Of a stretch of DNA of 7,494 nt, positions 1 through 6,093 are shown in pieces (the first letter of the stretch is position 1; each line of letters starts with the position of its first letter). Below the pieces are notes generated by a model. It did not search any database and had not been told where the DNA came from. It saw only the letters and a list, made by a program, of their open reading frames with translations. Source of the stretch: Acidobacteriota bacterium (lineage in GTDB: Bacteria > Acidobacteriota > Terriglobia > 20CM-2-55-15); NCBI GenBank assembly GCA_003222755.1, contig QHXA01000353.1, positions 624-8,117 on the forward strand. The letters are read 5' to 3'. The position numbers were made by a program, and so were the translations under genes.

Positions 1-1
1 G

Positions 2-1267
2 TATCACGGCGGCGCGCCGGAACAGAAGGCAAGGTCGCTGGGGTTGAATGGACGCGTGAAGTTCTTGGGCTATGTGCAGCGGGCGGAGCTGCCCGCGCTG
101 TTTAGCGGCGCAACGGCGTTTGTGTATCCATCATTGCTGGAAGGATTCGGCATGCCGATCGTTGAAGCCATGGCATGCGGCACGCCTGTGATTACATCGA
201 ATAATTCGGCGATGAAAGAAGTCGCGGGGCAAGCGGCGATGCTGGTGGATCCCCACAGTGTGAGGGAGATCGCGGAAGCGCTGGCTCAAATGGCCGAGGA
301 TGCGCCGTTGAGGCAGGCACTATCAAGGAAGGGACTCGCCAGAGCGGCGGAGTTTTCCTGGGAGACCACCGCCCGGCTGACGTTGGACGTCTATCGAGAA
401 GCTGTGGGGACGAGGGGTCAGACCCCTCGTCCCCAGCGGGCTGCCCCCATGTCCCTCGCCAAAGCGATTCATCACACGATTGAATACGCGAAGCTGTTTC
501 AGTACCCGCTCAAGGCCGACGAGCTTCGGGAGCGATTGTTTGACGTGAAGGTGGACGAGGTTAGCTTCCGAGAGGCGCTGAAGTCACTTCAGTACGAGCC
601 GGACCCGCAGCTCATGACGCTCCGCGTCGAACGCGAGAAGATCAGCGATGAGGCCATTCAGCACATTCAACCGCACTTGCGCACACTCGCTTCGATGCCA
701 TTCATTCGCATGCTTGCGTTTTCCGGATCGACAGCGCACCGCAACATGACGACCACCGAAGACGTTGATCTGTTCATCATCGTGGAGGATGGAAAGCTCT
801 GGGCCATGTTTCTCGTCGCTGTACTGTGGGCGAAGGCAAAGGGCCTGCGGAAGCGGCTCTGTATGAACTATCTCATCAGTGATGCGGCCTTACCGCTCTT
901 GGAGCACGATGCCTTCACCGCGCAACAAGCCGCTTCACTGAAGCCCATTTGCGGAAAGACTGTCTACGATCGTTTCATTGCGGCAAATCCATTCGTTCGC
1001 CGGTGCTTTCCAAATTTCGATCCAGCGCGTCATCGCAATGCTTATGTGGAAATGAAATCCGGCAAATCGAAGCGACTCCTGGAAGCCCTGCTGCGAATCG
1101 GGCCGGTTCAGGTGCTCGACCGCTTCAGCCGGTTTGTACTTGGCAGATATCTGGCTCACAAAGTCAATCCGAGGTCCGATGTGCAACTGGATCGCCGGCG
1201 CTTAAAGCTTCACCTTCACAGCCACAAACAAGCGGTGCTGGATCACACTCAGGATCTACACGCCTGA
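2..1267 (+). CDS. GT4 glycosyltransferase (5' truncated) fused to a nucleotidyltransferase-like domain
   Basis: The frame is open to the left edge, so the N-terminal acceptor domain of the glycosyltransferase is outside the window; 421 codons are visible before TGA at 1265. Residues 1-133 (counting from base 2) are the C-terminal GT-B half of a family 4 enzyme. The EX7E motif is present (E47 and E55 in EGFGMPIVE), followed by ACGTPVI, the donor-sugar binding region. Residues 150-421 are a different protein type: an N-terminal helical, possibly winged-helix stretch (about 153-200), then a nucleotidyltransferase-like signature GSTAHRN...EDVDLF with G242, S243, D254 and D256 at metal-binding positions. 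The glycosyltransferase presumably extends a lipid-linked glycan; the second domain's substrate is unknown. An ATG at 449 could start the second protein alone, but no ribosome binding site precedes it and no stop separates the two parts. The end overlaps the convergent sugar transferase gene by 12 bp. The fusion may be real or caused by the palindrome at the joint. Confidence 0.85.
   Translation, partial: YHGGAPEQKARSLGLNGRVKFLGYVQRAELPALFSGATAFVYPSLLEGFGMPIVEAMACGTPVITSNNSAMKEVAGQAAMLVDPHSVREIAEALAQMAEDAPLRQALSRKGLARAAEFSWETTARLTLDVYREAVGTRGQTPRPQRAAPMSLAKAIHHTIEYAKLFQYPLKADELRERLFDVKVDEVSFREALKSLQYEPDPQLMTLRVEREKISDEAIQHIQPHLRTLASMPFIRMLAFSGSTAHRNMTTTEDVDLFIIVEDGKLWAMFLVAVLWAKAKGLRKRLCMNYLISDAALPLLEHDAFTAQQAASLKPICGKTVYDRFIAANPFVRRCFPNFDPARHRNAYVEMKSGKSKRLLEALLRIGPVQVLDRFSRFVLGRYLAHKVNPRSDVQLDRRRLKLHLHSHKQAVLDHTQDLHA
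405..435. repeat. 31-bp perfect palindrome within the fused ORF
   Basis: The arm TGGGGACGAGGGGTC (405-419) and its exact reverse complement (421-435) are separated by a single A at 420. The 15-bp stem is perfect. It is read as about ten residues (GTRGQTPRPQ) exactly between the end of the glycosyltransferase domain and the start of the nucleotidyltransferase-like domain. All three plus-strand frames through it lack stop codons, so it could insert without ending translation. The core GGGGTCAGACCCC resembles dispersed palindromes seen in many bacterial genomes; that resemblance is from memory and was not searched. Confidence 0.9.
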
Positions 1268-1948
1268 TCGCGTCTTCTCGCTCCAACCACGCACGAACGT
1301 CATTACCAGGACGTAAAGATCCAAAGCCAGTGACCAGTTTCGGACGTAATAAATGTCGTGCCGGAGTCTCTCTTCGAGGCTCGTGTAGCCGCGCCAGCCG
1401 TGGATCTGAGCGTAGCCGGTAATGCCGGGACGGACGGTATGGCGTATGTCGTATCCCCGCTGTTCCTTGCGGAACTCTCGCGTGAATTCAGGACGCTCGG
1501 GCCGCGGTCCCACAAGGCTCATGTCTCCGCGCAAGACATTCCAGAGTTGCGGCAGTTCGTCCAAGCCGGAACGGCGCAAACAATATCCGATTCGCGTGCA
1601 CCGGGGATCGCCGGGCACAGACCAGATGGGACCCAGGTCTCGCTCGGCGTCCTCGCGCATACTCCGGAATTTGATAATCGTGAAGCGGCGCCGGTTGAGC
1701 CCGATGCGAACTTGCCGGTAAAAGGCGGAACCGCCGTCGCTTATGCGAACGGCAATTGCAATCATGAGGATCAGAGGTGAGAGAAGAACCAAGGCCGGCC
1801 CAGCCAAACCGATGTCGATCGCGCGCTTGATAAACCCGGAGATGCCCGCAACCGACTTATGCCGGCTGAAGCGCGGTGTTCCGACTTTCCATGGTGATGC
1901 CGGTCCGGTTGGCGATGAATTTCCGAATTTTGGTCTGGAATGCTTCAC
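1256..1948 (-). CDS. Undecaprenyl-phosphate sugar-1-phosphate transferase (short PglC-like form)
   Basis: This 230-residue protein is a bacterial sugar transferase of the monotopic phosphoglycosyl transferase superfamily. It moves a sugar-1-phosphate from a UDP-sugar to undecaprenyl phosphate at the inner face of the membrane, the first committed step of many exopolysaccharide and O-antigen pathways. Residues 42-70 form a hydrophobic stretch with a central Ser-Pro (57-58), matching the helix-breaking re-entrant membrane segment of PglC. The core follows: KFRSM (93-97), the catalytic Asp-Glu dyad D130-E131 in LDELPQLWNVLRGDMS, LVGPRPE (145-151) and RPGITGYAQ (173-181). It lacks the long N-terminal multi-spanning domain of WcaJ/WbaP. 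The GTG start at 1948 is chosen because AGGTGGAGG precedes it by 9 nt and because I see no later in-frame start before the membrane segment. It overlaps the upstream glycosyltransferase by 92 nt, suggesting coupled translation in one operon. The sugar specificity cannot be read from the sequence. Confidence 0.92.
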   Translation of the reverse strand: MKHSRPKFGNSSPTGPASPWKVGTPRFSRHKSVAGISGFIKRAIDIGLAGPALVLLSPLILMIAIAVRISDGGSAFYRQVRIGLNRRRFTIIKFRSMREDAERDLGPIWSVPGDPRCTRIGYCLRRSGLDELPQLWNVLRGDMSLVGPRPERPEFTREFRKEQRGYDIRHTVRPGITGYAQIHGWRGYTSLEERLRHDIYYVRNWSLALDLYVLVMTFVRGWSEKTRSGV

Positions 1949-2969
1949 GAGAAAATGCCTCCACCTGGCTTCGGACCTGCGCCGCAGGCCACGCCATCAA
2001 TTCAAATCGGCGGACGGCACGCACAATGTCGTCTGCGTGTTGTTCCGCGAAAAGAATGCCATTAATCCCATCCTGAACAATTTCCGAGGAGCCGCCGGCG
2101 CCAAATGCAATCACGGGGCAACCGCAAGCTTGCGCCTCGACCGTGACGATGCCGAAGTCTTCGCGAGCCGCTATGACCAGAGCTTTCGCGGTTCGGTACA
2201 AATGCCGTAACGTGTCATCGGTCACCCAGCCGAGAATATCGATTTTCCGCGTTGCAGTTTTCCGCAGTCTGTCTAGTTCCGAACCGCCGCCCGCGATCAC
2301 GAGACGTCGGTCCAACCGCTTGAATGCTTCGACGATGAGGTCAAGACGCTTGTAAGGAACTAACGCGCCGGCAGCAAGGTAAAAATCTTCACGCTCGATT
2401 GCCGACGGACTGAAGAACGTTGTCTCCACCGGGGGAGGAATGACCTCCGCATCGCGTCCGTAATAGGAACGAATACGTTCGCGAACGAATCGCGAATTCG
2501 CGATGAAATGGTCCACTCGAATGGCGGCTTCACAATCCCAACGCTGCAGTCGCGGGCGGATGGCGCGCATTGCGAGGCGACGAAGCGGATTGAAACTATA
2601 GTCTTCTTCCGCATCCCAGACGTATCGCATCGGCGTATGGCAGTAGCAAACGTGTATGGCTGAGGGAGCGCGAACTCCTTTTGCGACTGCGTGACTCGAA
2701 CTGATCACGAGTTCGAAGTTCGAGAGATCGAACGACGCAATCGCCGATGGAAATAACGGCAACAGGTTGCGATAGTGGCGGTGTACGCCGGGAACACGGT
2801 TTAACCAAGATGTCACGATTTTGTGAGACTCAATGAGACCGGAAACCTTTCCCTGCTCGTGCAAGAGCGTATAGATCGTGGCTTCGGGAAAGATCTCGAG
2901 AAGCGCTTCCAAGACCTTTTCGCCGCCACGCATGCCGGTCAGCCAGTCATGGATTATCGCAATGTGCAT
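1857..2969 (-). CDS. GT4 family glycosyltransferase
   Basis: The 370-residue protein is a complete GT-B glycosyltransferase of family 4, probably transferring a sugar from a nucleotide donor to a growing lipid-linked oligosaccharide at the cytoplasmic membrane face. The N-terminus MHIAIIHDWLTGMRGGEKVL is characteristic of this subgroup, followed by a conserved VISSSHAVAKGV segment (88-99) and CYCHTPMRYVWD (108-119). The donor domain begins near GALVPYKRLDLIVEAF (201-216) and carries the EX7E pair E270 and E278 in REDFGIVTVEAQACGCPVI. The ATG at 2969 is chosen over an upstream in-frame start at 3182 because family homology begins exactly there; the extra 71 residues look random and would run into the divergent gene. 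No Shine-Dalgarno sequence precedes this ATG. The gene is first in a minus-strand pair with the sugar-1-phosphate transferase and ends in TAA inside that gene's 5' part. Confidence 0.93.
   Translation of the reverse strand: MHIAIIHDWLTGMRGGEKVLEALLEIFPEATIYTLLHEQGKVSGLIESHKIVTSWLNRVPGVHRHYRNLLPLFPSAIASFDLSNFELVISSSHAVAKGVRAPSAIHVCYCHTPMRYVWDAEEDYSFNPLRRLAMRAIRPRLQRWDCEAAIRVDHFIANSRFVRERIRSYYGRDAEVIPPPVETTFFSPSAIEREDFYLAAGALVPYKRLDLIVEAFKRLDRRLVIAGGGSELDRLRKTATRKIDILGWVTDDTLRHLYRTAKALVIAAREDFGIVTVEAQACGCPVIAFGAGGSSEIVQDGINGILFAEQHADDIVRAVRRFELMAWPAAQVRSQVEAFSREAFQTKIRKFIANRTGITMESRNTALQPA
1958..1966 (-). promoter_or_regulatory. Strong ribosome binding site for the sugar transferase
   Basis: On the minus strand AGGTGGAGG lies 9 nt before the GTG at 1948. 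It sits inside the coding sequence of the upstream glycosyltransferase and decides in favour of the GTG start despite the long overlap. Confidence 0.7.
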
Positions 2970-2974
2970 ATAAT
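2969..2974 (+). promoter_or_regulatory. Possible -10 box for the plus-strand membrane protein gene
   Basis: TATAAT, a full match to the sigma-70 -10 consensus, lies 19 nt before the ATG at 2994. Transcription would start near 2981, leaving a leader of roughly 13 nt, which fits the absence of a Shine-Dalgarno sequence. No convincing -35 hexamer is seen about 17 nt upstream, so this is tentative. Confidence 0.35.
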
Positions 2975-2985
2975 CGGGTGCGGCG

Positions 2986-2991
2986 AATATA
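2986..2991 (-). promoter_or_regulatory. Possible -10 box for the minus-strand glycosyltransferase pair
   Basis: Read on the minus strand this is TATATT, 16 nt before the ATG at 2969. Together with the opposing TATAAT it would give face-to-face promoters in a 24-bp gap with very short leaders. No -35 element is evident. Confidence 0.25.
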
Positions 2992-2993
2992 GC

Positions 2994-4601
2994 ATGAAAC
3001 CTACAGCAGGGTTGATTCTCGCAGGAGTGTTGCTCTTTGGCGCGTCGGTCACGCACCCATTTCACTTCGATGACGCGCTCATTACACATGACAGCAATGT
3101 GACCAATCCCGCCCGGTGGGCGCATTTCTTCAATCCGCTGTATCTGCGTCAGCTCACGTTTTTCACGTTTTATCTGAATCATCTTTTAGGCGGGCTGAAC
3201 GCGGCGGGATATCACGTCGTGAATGTCGCGATACACATCGCCAATGCGGTGTTGCTGTTTCTTTTGCTCCGCCGGTTTGTCGAACAATGGATCGCAATCG
3301 CCGCGGCTGCTGTATTTCTTGTGCACCCGATCCAGACAGAGCCGGTGCTCTACGTTTATCAGCGATCGATTTTGTTGGCGTGCTTCTTTTCGCTACTGGG
3401 TTTGATTGCGTTGGCGGAACGGCGCATCGGATGGGCCGTGTTGGCCTTTGTGCTTGCCTTCGAAAGCAAAGAGTCCGCGCTCGCGGTGCCGCTGGGGGTG
3501 GCATTGTTCGCCAACCGGAACGGATGGAAGGAAATGAGGCGCGCCGCACCTGATAACTTTCGAGGAAGTAGTTCCGAACAGGCTAATCCCCTCCTCAGCG
3601 CGCGAAGCGCAAGCGCGGCAGCGCGCAGCCTCAAGAGAGGAGGGGTGGCTGCGCCATCAAGTAAATGCCGCGAAGCCACCTTTGAAGGCGCAGACGGGGT
3701 GGTGTTGGTCAAGAAAATTTCCTTGAACGAACCACCCCGTCCGCGCCTAATAAGGTGCCTTCGGGATATTTTTGTTGATGGCGCGGCCACCCCTCCTTCC
3801 TTGAGGCTGCGCGCTATCGCGCTTGCGCTTCGCGTACCAAGGAGGGGAATTCTGTTCGCCTTTAAGCGTCGGCTTTCCTCGCACATCTTCGCACTGCTGG
3901 CGATTGCCCTCGGCGTGTTTGCACTGGCCCTCTTGCTAAATGAAAAAACCGTCGGGCTGAATGTCGGCGTGAGCCCATTACGATATCTGCTCACCGAAAC
4001 GCGCGTTGTATACACATACCTGCGACTCCTCGTGTTTCCGTATCCGCAGTCGCTCGAGTACGACTTTCGGGATATCGGTGGCATTTTTCCGGCAACAGGA
4101 ATCGTGTTGATCATGACTGCCGGATGGTTATGGCGAAGCCTTTCGATCCTCGCGTTTTTCCTCCTCCTCGCGCCGACGTCCAGCATCATTCCCAGTGCTG
4201 ACGCCGCATTCGAGCATCGTCTGTATTTACCAATGCTCGCGTTTTCCCTTCTCGTGGCGTATCTGCTGTCGAAGGTTCCAAAACGTACTTGGGTCGCTGC
4301 CACTCTGCTGCTGCTGATGACAATCCTCACGGTCCGGCGAGAAATGGTGTGGTCTTCCGATATCTCCTTGTGGGAGGACACATCTCACCGCGCGCCCGGC
4401 AAAGCGCGAGTATGGTTCAACCTTGGCGGCGCTTATCTCGCCAGCAATCCGGAGAAGGCACGCCGCGCGCTAATTCGCCGCATTTTCCCGAAGCGCTATA
4501 CGATCTGGGGGTCATCGAGCAAGAAAAGAAGAACTGGAACGGCGCGCTCACGTATTATCAGCGCGCTGTTGAACAAGAGCCGGGTTACTGGCCGGCTTTG
4601 A
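2994..4601 (+). CDS. TMTC/GT-C-like multi-spanning membrane protein with TPR tail, 5' part of a frameshifted gene
   Basis: The product has many hydrophobic helices and the layout of TMTC-like GT-C membrane proteins followed by tetratricopeptide repeats. An acidic first-loop motif HFDDALITHD (residues about 24-33) comes after the first helix, where GT-C enzymes carry catalytic acidic residues. YVYQRSILLACFF and FEHRLYLPMLAFSLL match conserved family stretches, and KARVWFNLGGAYL starts the first TPR. Eukaryotic TMTC proteins are O-mannosyltransferases; the bacterial substrate is unknown. The ATG at 2994 is preferred to one at 2823 because the hydrophobic N-terminus begins there and the upstream part overlaps the divergent gene. 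Residues about 195-288 come from a palindromic insertion and look low-complexity and basic, unlike the flanking helices. Family-like sequence ends near 4470, after which this frame runs into unrelated sequence until 4601; the proper continuation is in another frame (4472-4939). It is either a decaying gene or an assembly error. Confidence 0.75.
   Translation: MKPTAGLILAGVLLFGASVTHPFHFDDALITHDSNVTNPARWAHFFNPLYLRQLTFFTFYLNHLLGGLNAAGYHVVNVAIHIANAVLLFLLLRRFVEQWIAIAAAAVFLVHPIQTEPVLYVYQRSILLACFFSLLGLIALAERRIGWAVLAFVLAFESKESALAVPLGVALFANRNGWKEMRRAAPDNFRGSSSEQANPLLSARSASAAARSLKRGGVAAPSSKCREATFEGADGVVLVKKISLNEPPRPRLIRCLRDIFVDGAATPPSLRLRAIALALRVPRRGILFAFKRRLSSHIFALLAIALGVFALALLLNEKTVGLNVGVSPLRYLLTETRVVYTYLRLLVFPYPQSLEYDFRDIGGIFPATGIVLIMTAGWLWRSLSILAFFLLLAPTSSIIPSADAAFEHRLYLPMLAFSLLVAYLLSKVPKRTWVAATLLLLMTILTVRREMVWSSDISLWEDTSHRAPGKARVWFNLGGAYLASNPEKARRALIRRIFPKRYTIWGSSSKKRRTGTARSRIISALLNKSRVTGRL
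3575..3858. repeat. ~284-bp near-palindromic element inserted in frame in the membrane protein gene
   Basis: The two halves are inverted copies centred near 3717. Exact matching arm segments include CGCGAAGCGCAAGCGCG (3601-3617 with 3818-3834), GCGCGCAGCCTCAAG (3621-3635 with 3800-3814), AGGAGGGGTGGC (3638-3649 with 3786-3797), GCGCCATCAA (3651-3660 with 3775-3784) and GACGGGGTGGT (3693-3703 with 3731-3741). Small indels occur between the arms. The whole element is free of stops in the host frame and also in one minus-strand frame. It falls in a loop between predicted helices, after ALFANRNGW and before the helix starting SSHIFALL. It has no transposase, and I see no clear target-site duplication, so it looks like a non-autonomous MITE or REP-like unit. 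Confidence 0.88.
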
Positions 4602-4939
4602 ACAACATGGGCAATACCCTGTTTGCAATGGGGCAGCCGGCGCGATCTGTGGAATTTTTCGAACGAACTTTACGCTTGAATCCTGACTACTGGCCGGCGC
4701 AATATAACCTCGCTATCGTTCATTTCATGAGTGGCCGGTACACGGATGCGGCGCTGCGACTCCGGACAGTTTTAGATTGGCGGCCCGACTTTCGTGAAGC
4801 TCGATACCTGTTGGCAATGAGTCTCACCCGGTCAGGGGATCGCAGCTCGGCTGATCAGGAATGGAAGAAACTGGGTGAAATGAATGCGGCAGAATCTCGG
4901 TACACCCCCACGATGATTTTGGCGCCAAGTCGACCCTAA
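4472..4939 (+). CDS. TPR-containing 3' part of the frameshifted membrane protein gene
   Basis: This stretch continues the membrane protein gene in a frame shifted by -1. From HFPEALYDLG (4481 onward) it encodes three full 34-residue TPR units beginning at about 4484, 4586 and 4688, with the repeated landmark FPEAL / YWPAL / YWPAQ, then a fourth capping unit, and ends with TAA at 4937. TPRs usually mediate protein contacts; in TMTC-like proteins they follow the membrane domain. There is no good start or ribosome binding site at its beginning, so it is not an independent gene. Comparing repeat spacing, the broken first TPR is about six residues short, so the lesion may be a small out-of-frame deletion (about 19 nt) rather than a single missing base. 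The next gene starts 25 nt later. Confidence 0.7.
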   Translation, partial: NSPHFPEALYDLGVIEQEKKNWNGALTYYQRAVEQEPGYWPALNNMGNTLFAMGQPARSVEFFERTLRLNPDYWPAQYNLAIVHFMSGRYTDAALRLRTVLDWRPDFREARYLLAMSLTRSGDRSSADQEWKKLGEMNAAESRYTPTMILAPSRP

Positions 4940-4951
4940 CTCGCCACGACT

Positions 4952-4957
4952 AGGAGA
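4952..4957 (+). promoter_or_regulatory. Ribosome binding site of the secreted protein gene
   Basis: AGGAGA lies 7 nt before the ATG at 4965 and sets that start. The 25-nt gap to the preceding stop has no room for a separate promoter, so the gene is probably co-transcribed with the membrane protein gene. Confidence 0.7.
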
Positions 4958-4964
4958 CGCATCG

Positions 4965-5486
4965 ATGAAGCGCATTCCGTTGACTGTTTTTTGGGTCCTC
5001 GCTGTAACTGTGATTTGCTCCGCCCAGACGACATTTTACTATCCGCACGTCGCGAATGGCGTGCTGGGCTCGAACATCTGGAGAACGACCATTTTCCTCA
5101 CAAACCCGGCAGCCTCCGGCACCGCGAGCGGAACGATTACCTTCTCGCAGGAAAATACGGCAAACCCCGGCGCGGCCGGTTCTGTATTCAGCAGCATTGC
5201 TTTTCTCGATCAAGATCTCGCTCCCGCCGGGAGTGGCGGCACCATCCCGTTCACGATTCTCGGCGGACAGACGAGAAAGTACACTTCTACCGGCACAGGA
5301 GCATATGCGGGCGGGTTTGCCACCGTCACGACGACCGTCGGCACGGTCACGGGCACAGCTATTTTTTCCCAATTCGACCTGGCAGGCCGACTGCTTGCGG
5401 AAGCGGGAGTGCCGTCGGCGAGCGCTGTTCCGAACCAAGCGATCTTTGTCGACACGCAGGGTGGATTCAGCATTGGCGTGGCATGA
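4965..5486 (+). CDS. Secreted beta-rich hypothetical protein, N-terminal part of a frameshifted gene
   Basis: The 173-residue product begins with a clear Sec signal peptide: MKR, a hydrophobic core (4-17), and a likely signal peptidase I site after C18-S19-A20. The cysteine is preceded by Ile rather than Gly/Ala/Ser, so it does not make a good lipobox. The mature part is rich in Thr, Ser, Gly and Ala with alternating hydrophobic residues, for example NIWRTTIFLTNPAASGTASG and GGFATVTTTVGTVTGTAIFS, suggesting an extracellular beta-sandwich. I recognise the style from Acidobacteriota surface proteins but not a named family, and no function can be assigned. The TGA at 5484 interrupts what looks like one domain: family-like sequence resumes at once in the -1 frame (NAGTAAANVTFSLLNSS). 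Position after the membrane/TPR protein suggests a shared transcript. Confidence 0.7.
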   Translation: MKRIPLTVFWVLAVTVICSAQTTFYYPHVANGVLGSNIWRTTIFLTNPAASGTASGTITFSQENTANPGAAGSVFSSIAFLDQDLAPAGSGGTIPFTILGGQTRKYTSTGTGAYAGGFATVTTTVGTVTGTAIFSQFDLAGRLLAEAGVPSASAVPNQAIFVDTQGGFSIGVA

Positions 5487-5836
5487 ACGCTGGTACCGCG
5501 GCCGCTAATGTCACGTTCTCGCTGCTGAACAGTTCAGCCGCATCCGTTGCAACGACGACGCAATTGTTGGGTCCCGGCAATCACGGCGCAGCCTTCACGT
5601 TCCAGATGTTCCCGGGCGCTCCGGAAGTCGCCGGAACAATGCAGCTGAGGAGTTCCTCGCCGCTCGCGGCGATTGCTCTTCGTTTCGCTCCAACGGGCGT
5701 CTTCACCACGTTGCCTCCAGTCACGCTCGCATCCCTGATCAGTCCTGCGGTGAAATGGTTCGAGGAACGTCCGTGGTTTGCGCCACTGACATCCGTGGCG
5801 AGACTGCTCGGCGCATTCCAGATCCGGCTCTCCTGA
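5483..5836 (+). CDS. C-terminal part of the frameshifted secreted protein
   Basis: This 117-residue reading frame continues the preceding protein with the same composition (AAANVTFSLLNSSAASVATT, AGTMQLRSSSPLAAIALRF, FTTLPPVT) and has no signal peptide, so it is best read as the second half of one split gene. Its ATG overlaps the TGA of the first part as ATGA, an arrangement that could allow reinitiation, but there is no clear Shine-Dalgarno sequence ahead of it. Restoring one base near 5483 would give a protein of about 290 residues. After PPVT the last ~35 residues (SLISPAVKWFEERPWFAPL...) look helical and amphipathic, unlike the beta-rich body. The stop lies 1 nt before the palindromic array. 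Confidence 0.6.
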   Translation: MNAGTAAANVTFSLLNSSAASVATTTQLLGPGNHGAAFTFQMFPGAPEVAGTMQLRSSSPLAAIALRFAPTGVFTTLPPVTLASLISPAVKWFEERPWFAPLTSVARLLGAFQIRLS

Positions 5837-5930
5837 TCTGTAGGGGGTCTATTGACCGCCCGTTGTTGTTTGGCCATTTCAAAAGCAGAGATAGACGCTG
5901 CGGCACCGCGGAGCGGTGCGAGGAGATTAG

Positions 5931-5961
5931 CCAGGGGTACGCGTTTTTTGCGTACCCCTGG
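5931..5961. repeat. 12-bp perfect hairpin with a T-rich loop
   Basis: CCAGGGGTACGC (5931-5942) pairs exactly with GCGTACCCCTGG (5950-5961) around the loop GTTTTTT. It is a module of the larger array. It could impede transcription leaving the secreted protein gene, but no T-tract follows the stem, so it is not called a terminator. Confidence 0.85.
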
Positions 5962-6013
5962 TATACATCAACAACTCAGGAATCCGCACCCTGAAGGGGT
6001 GTCGAGGACTCCT

Positions 6014-6033
6014 CGCACCCTTTCCAGGGTGCG
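6014..6033. repeat. 8-bp hairpin near the array centre
   Basis: CGCACCCT (6014-6021) and AGGGTGCG (6026-6033) flank a TTCC loop. A related CCGCACCCT copy at 5984-5992 could pair with the same right arm (6026-6034), giving an alternative, longer-range structure. Confidence 0.75.
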
Positions 6034-6055
6034 GCTGTTCTTGGTTTTCAGACAA

Positions 6056-6093
6056 CCGGGGGTTGCGCTCGCTCCCGCTCGCTTAACCCCCGG
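6056..6093. repeat. Hairpin with CCGGGGGTT stem
   Basis: CCGGGGGTT (6056-6064) pairs with AACCCCCGG (6085-6093); the 20-nt loop contains two CGCTCGC-like repeats. It occupies the mirror position of the 5931-5961 hairpin but has a different sequence, as if modules had been exchanged. Confidence 0.8.

Noticed and set aside
949..1422. Plus-strand open frame of 157 codons
   Set aside because: It overlaps two well-supported genes in other frames and is Ser/Arg-rich with no domain; typical shadow of GC-rich coding DNA.
2823..2993. Upstream ATG of the plus-strand membrane protein gene
   Set aside because: The extra 57 residues are antisense to the glycosyltransferase N-terminus and are not membrane-like; the hydrophobic N-terminus starts at 2994.
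2970..3182. 71-residue N-terminal extension of the minus-strand glycosyltransferase
   Set aside because: Family homology begins precisely at MHIAIIHDWL (2969); the extension looks random and overlaps the divergent gene's 5' end.
3359..4381. Long minus-strand open frame of 340 codons
   Set aside because: It lies opposite the membrane protein gene, has basic low-complexity composition and no recognisable domain. It stays open partly because the palindromic element is stop-free on both strands.
5007..5027. Lipoprotein signal (lipobox) in the secreted protein
   Set aside because: The residue before the cysteine is Ile, not Gly/Ala/Ser, so ordinary signal peptidase I cleavage after CSA is more likely.
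4950..5438. Minus-strand open frame opposite the secreted protein
   Set aside because: No ribosome binding site or family signal, and the plus strand has a clear signal peptide and AGGAGA site.
5943..5961. Rho-independent terminator after the secreted protein gene
   Set aside because: The T6 run is in the loop rather than after the stem, and the hairpin is a module of the repeat array, so a terminator is not supported.
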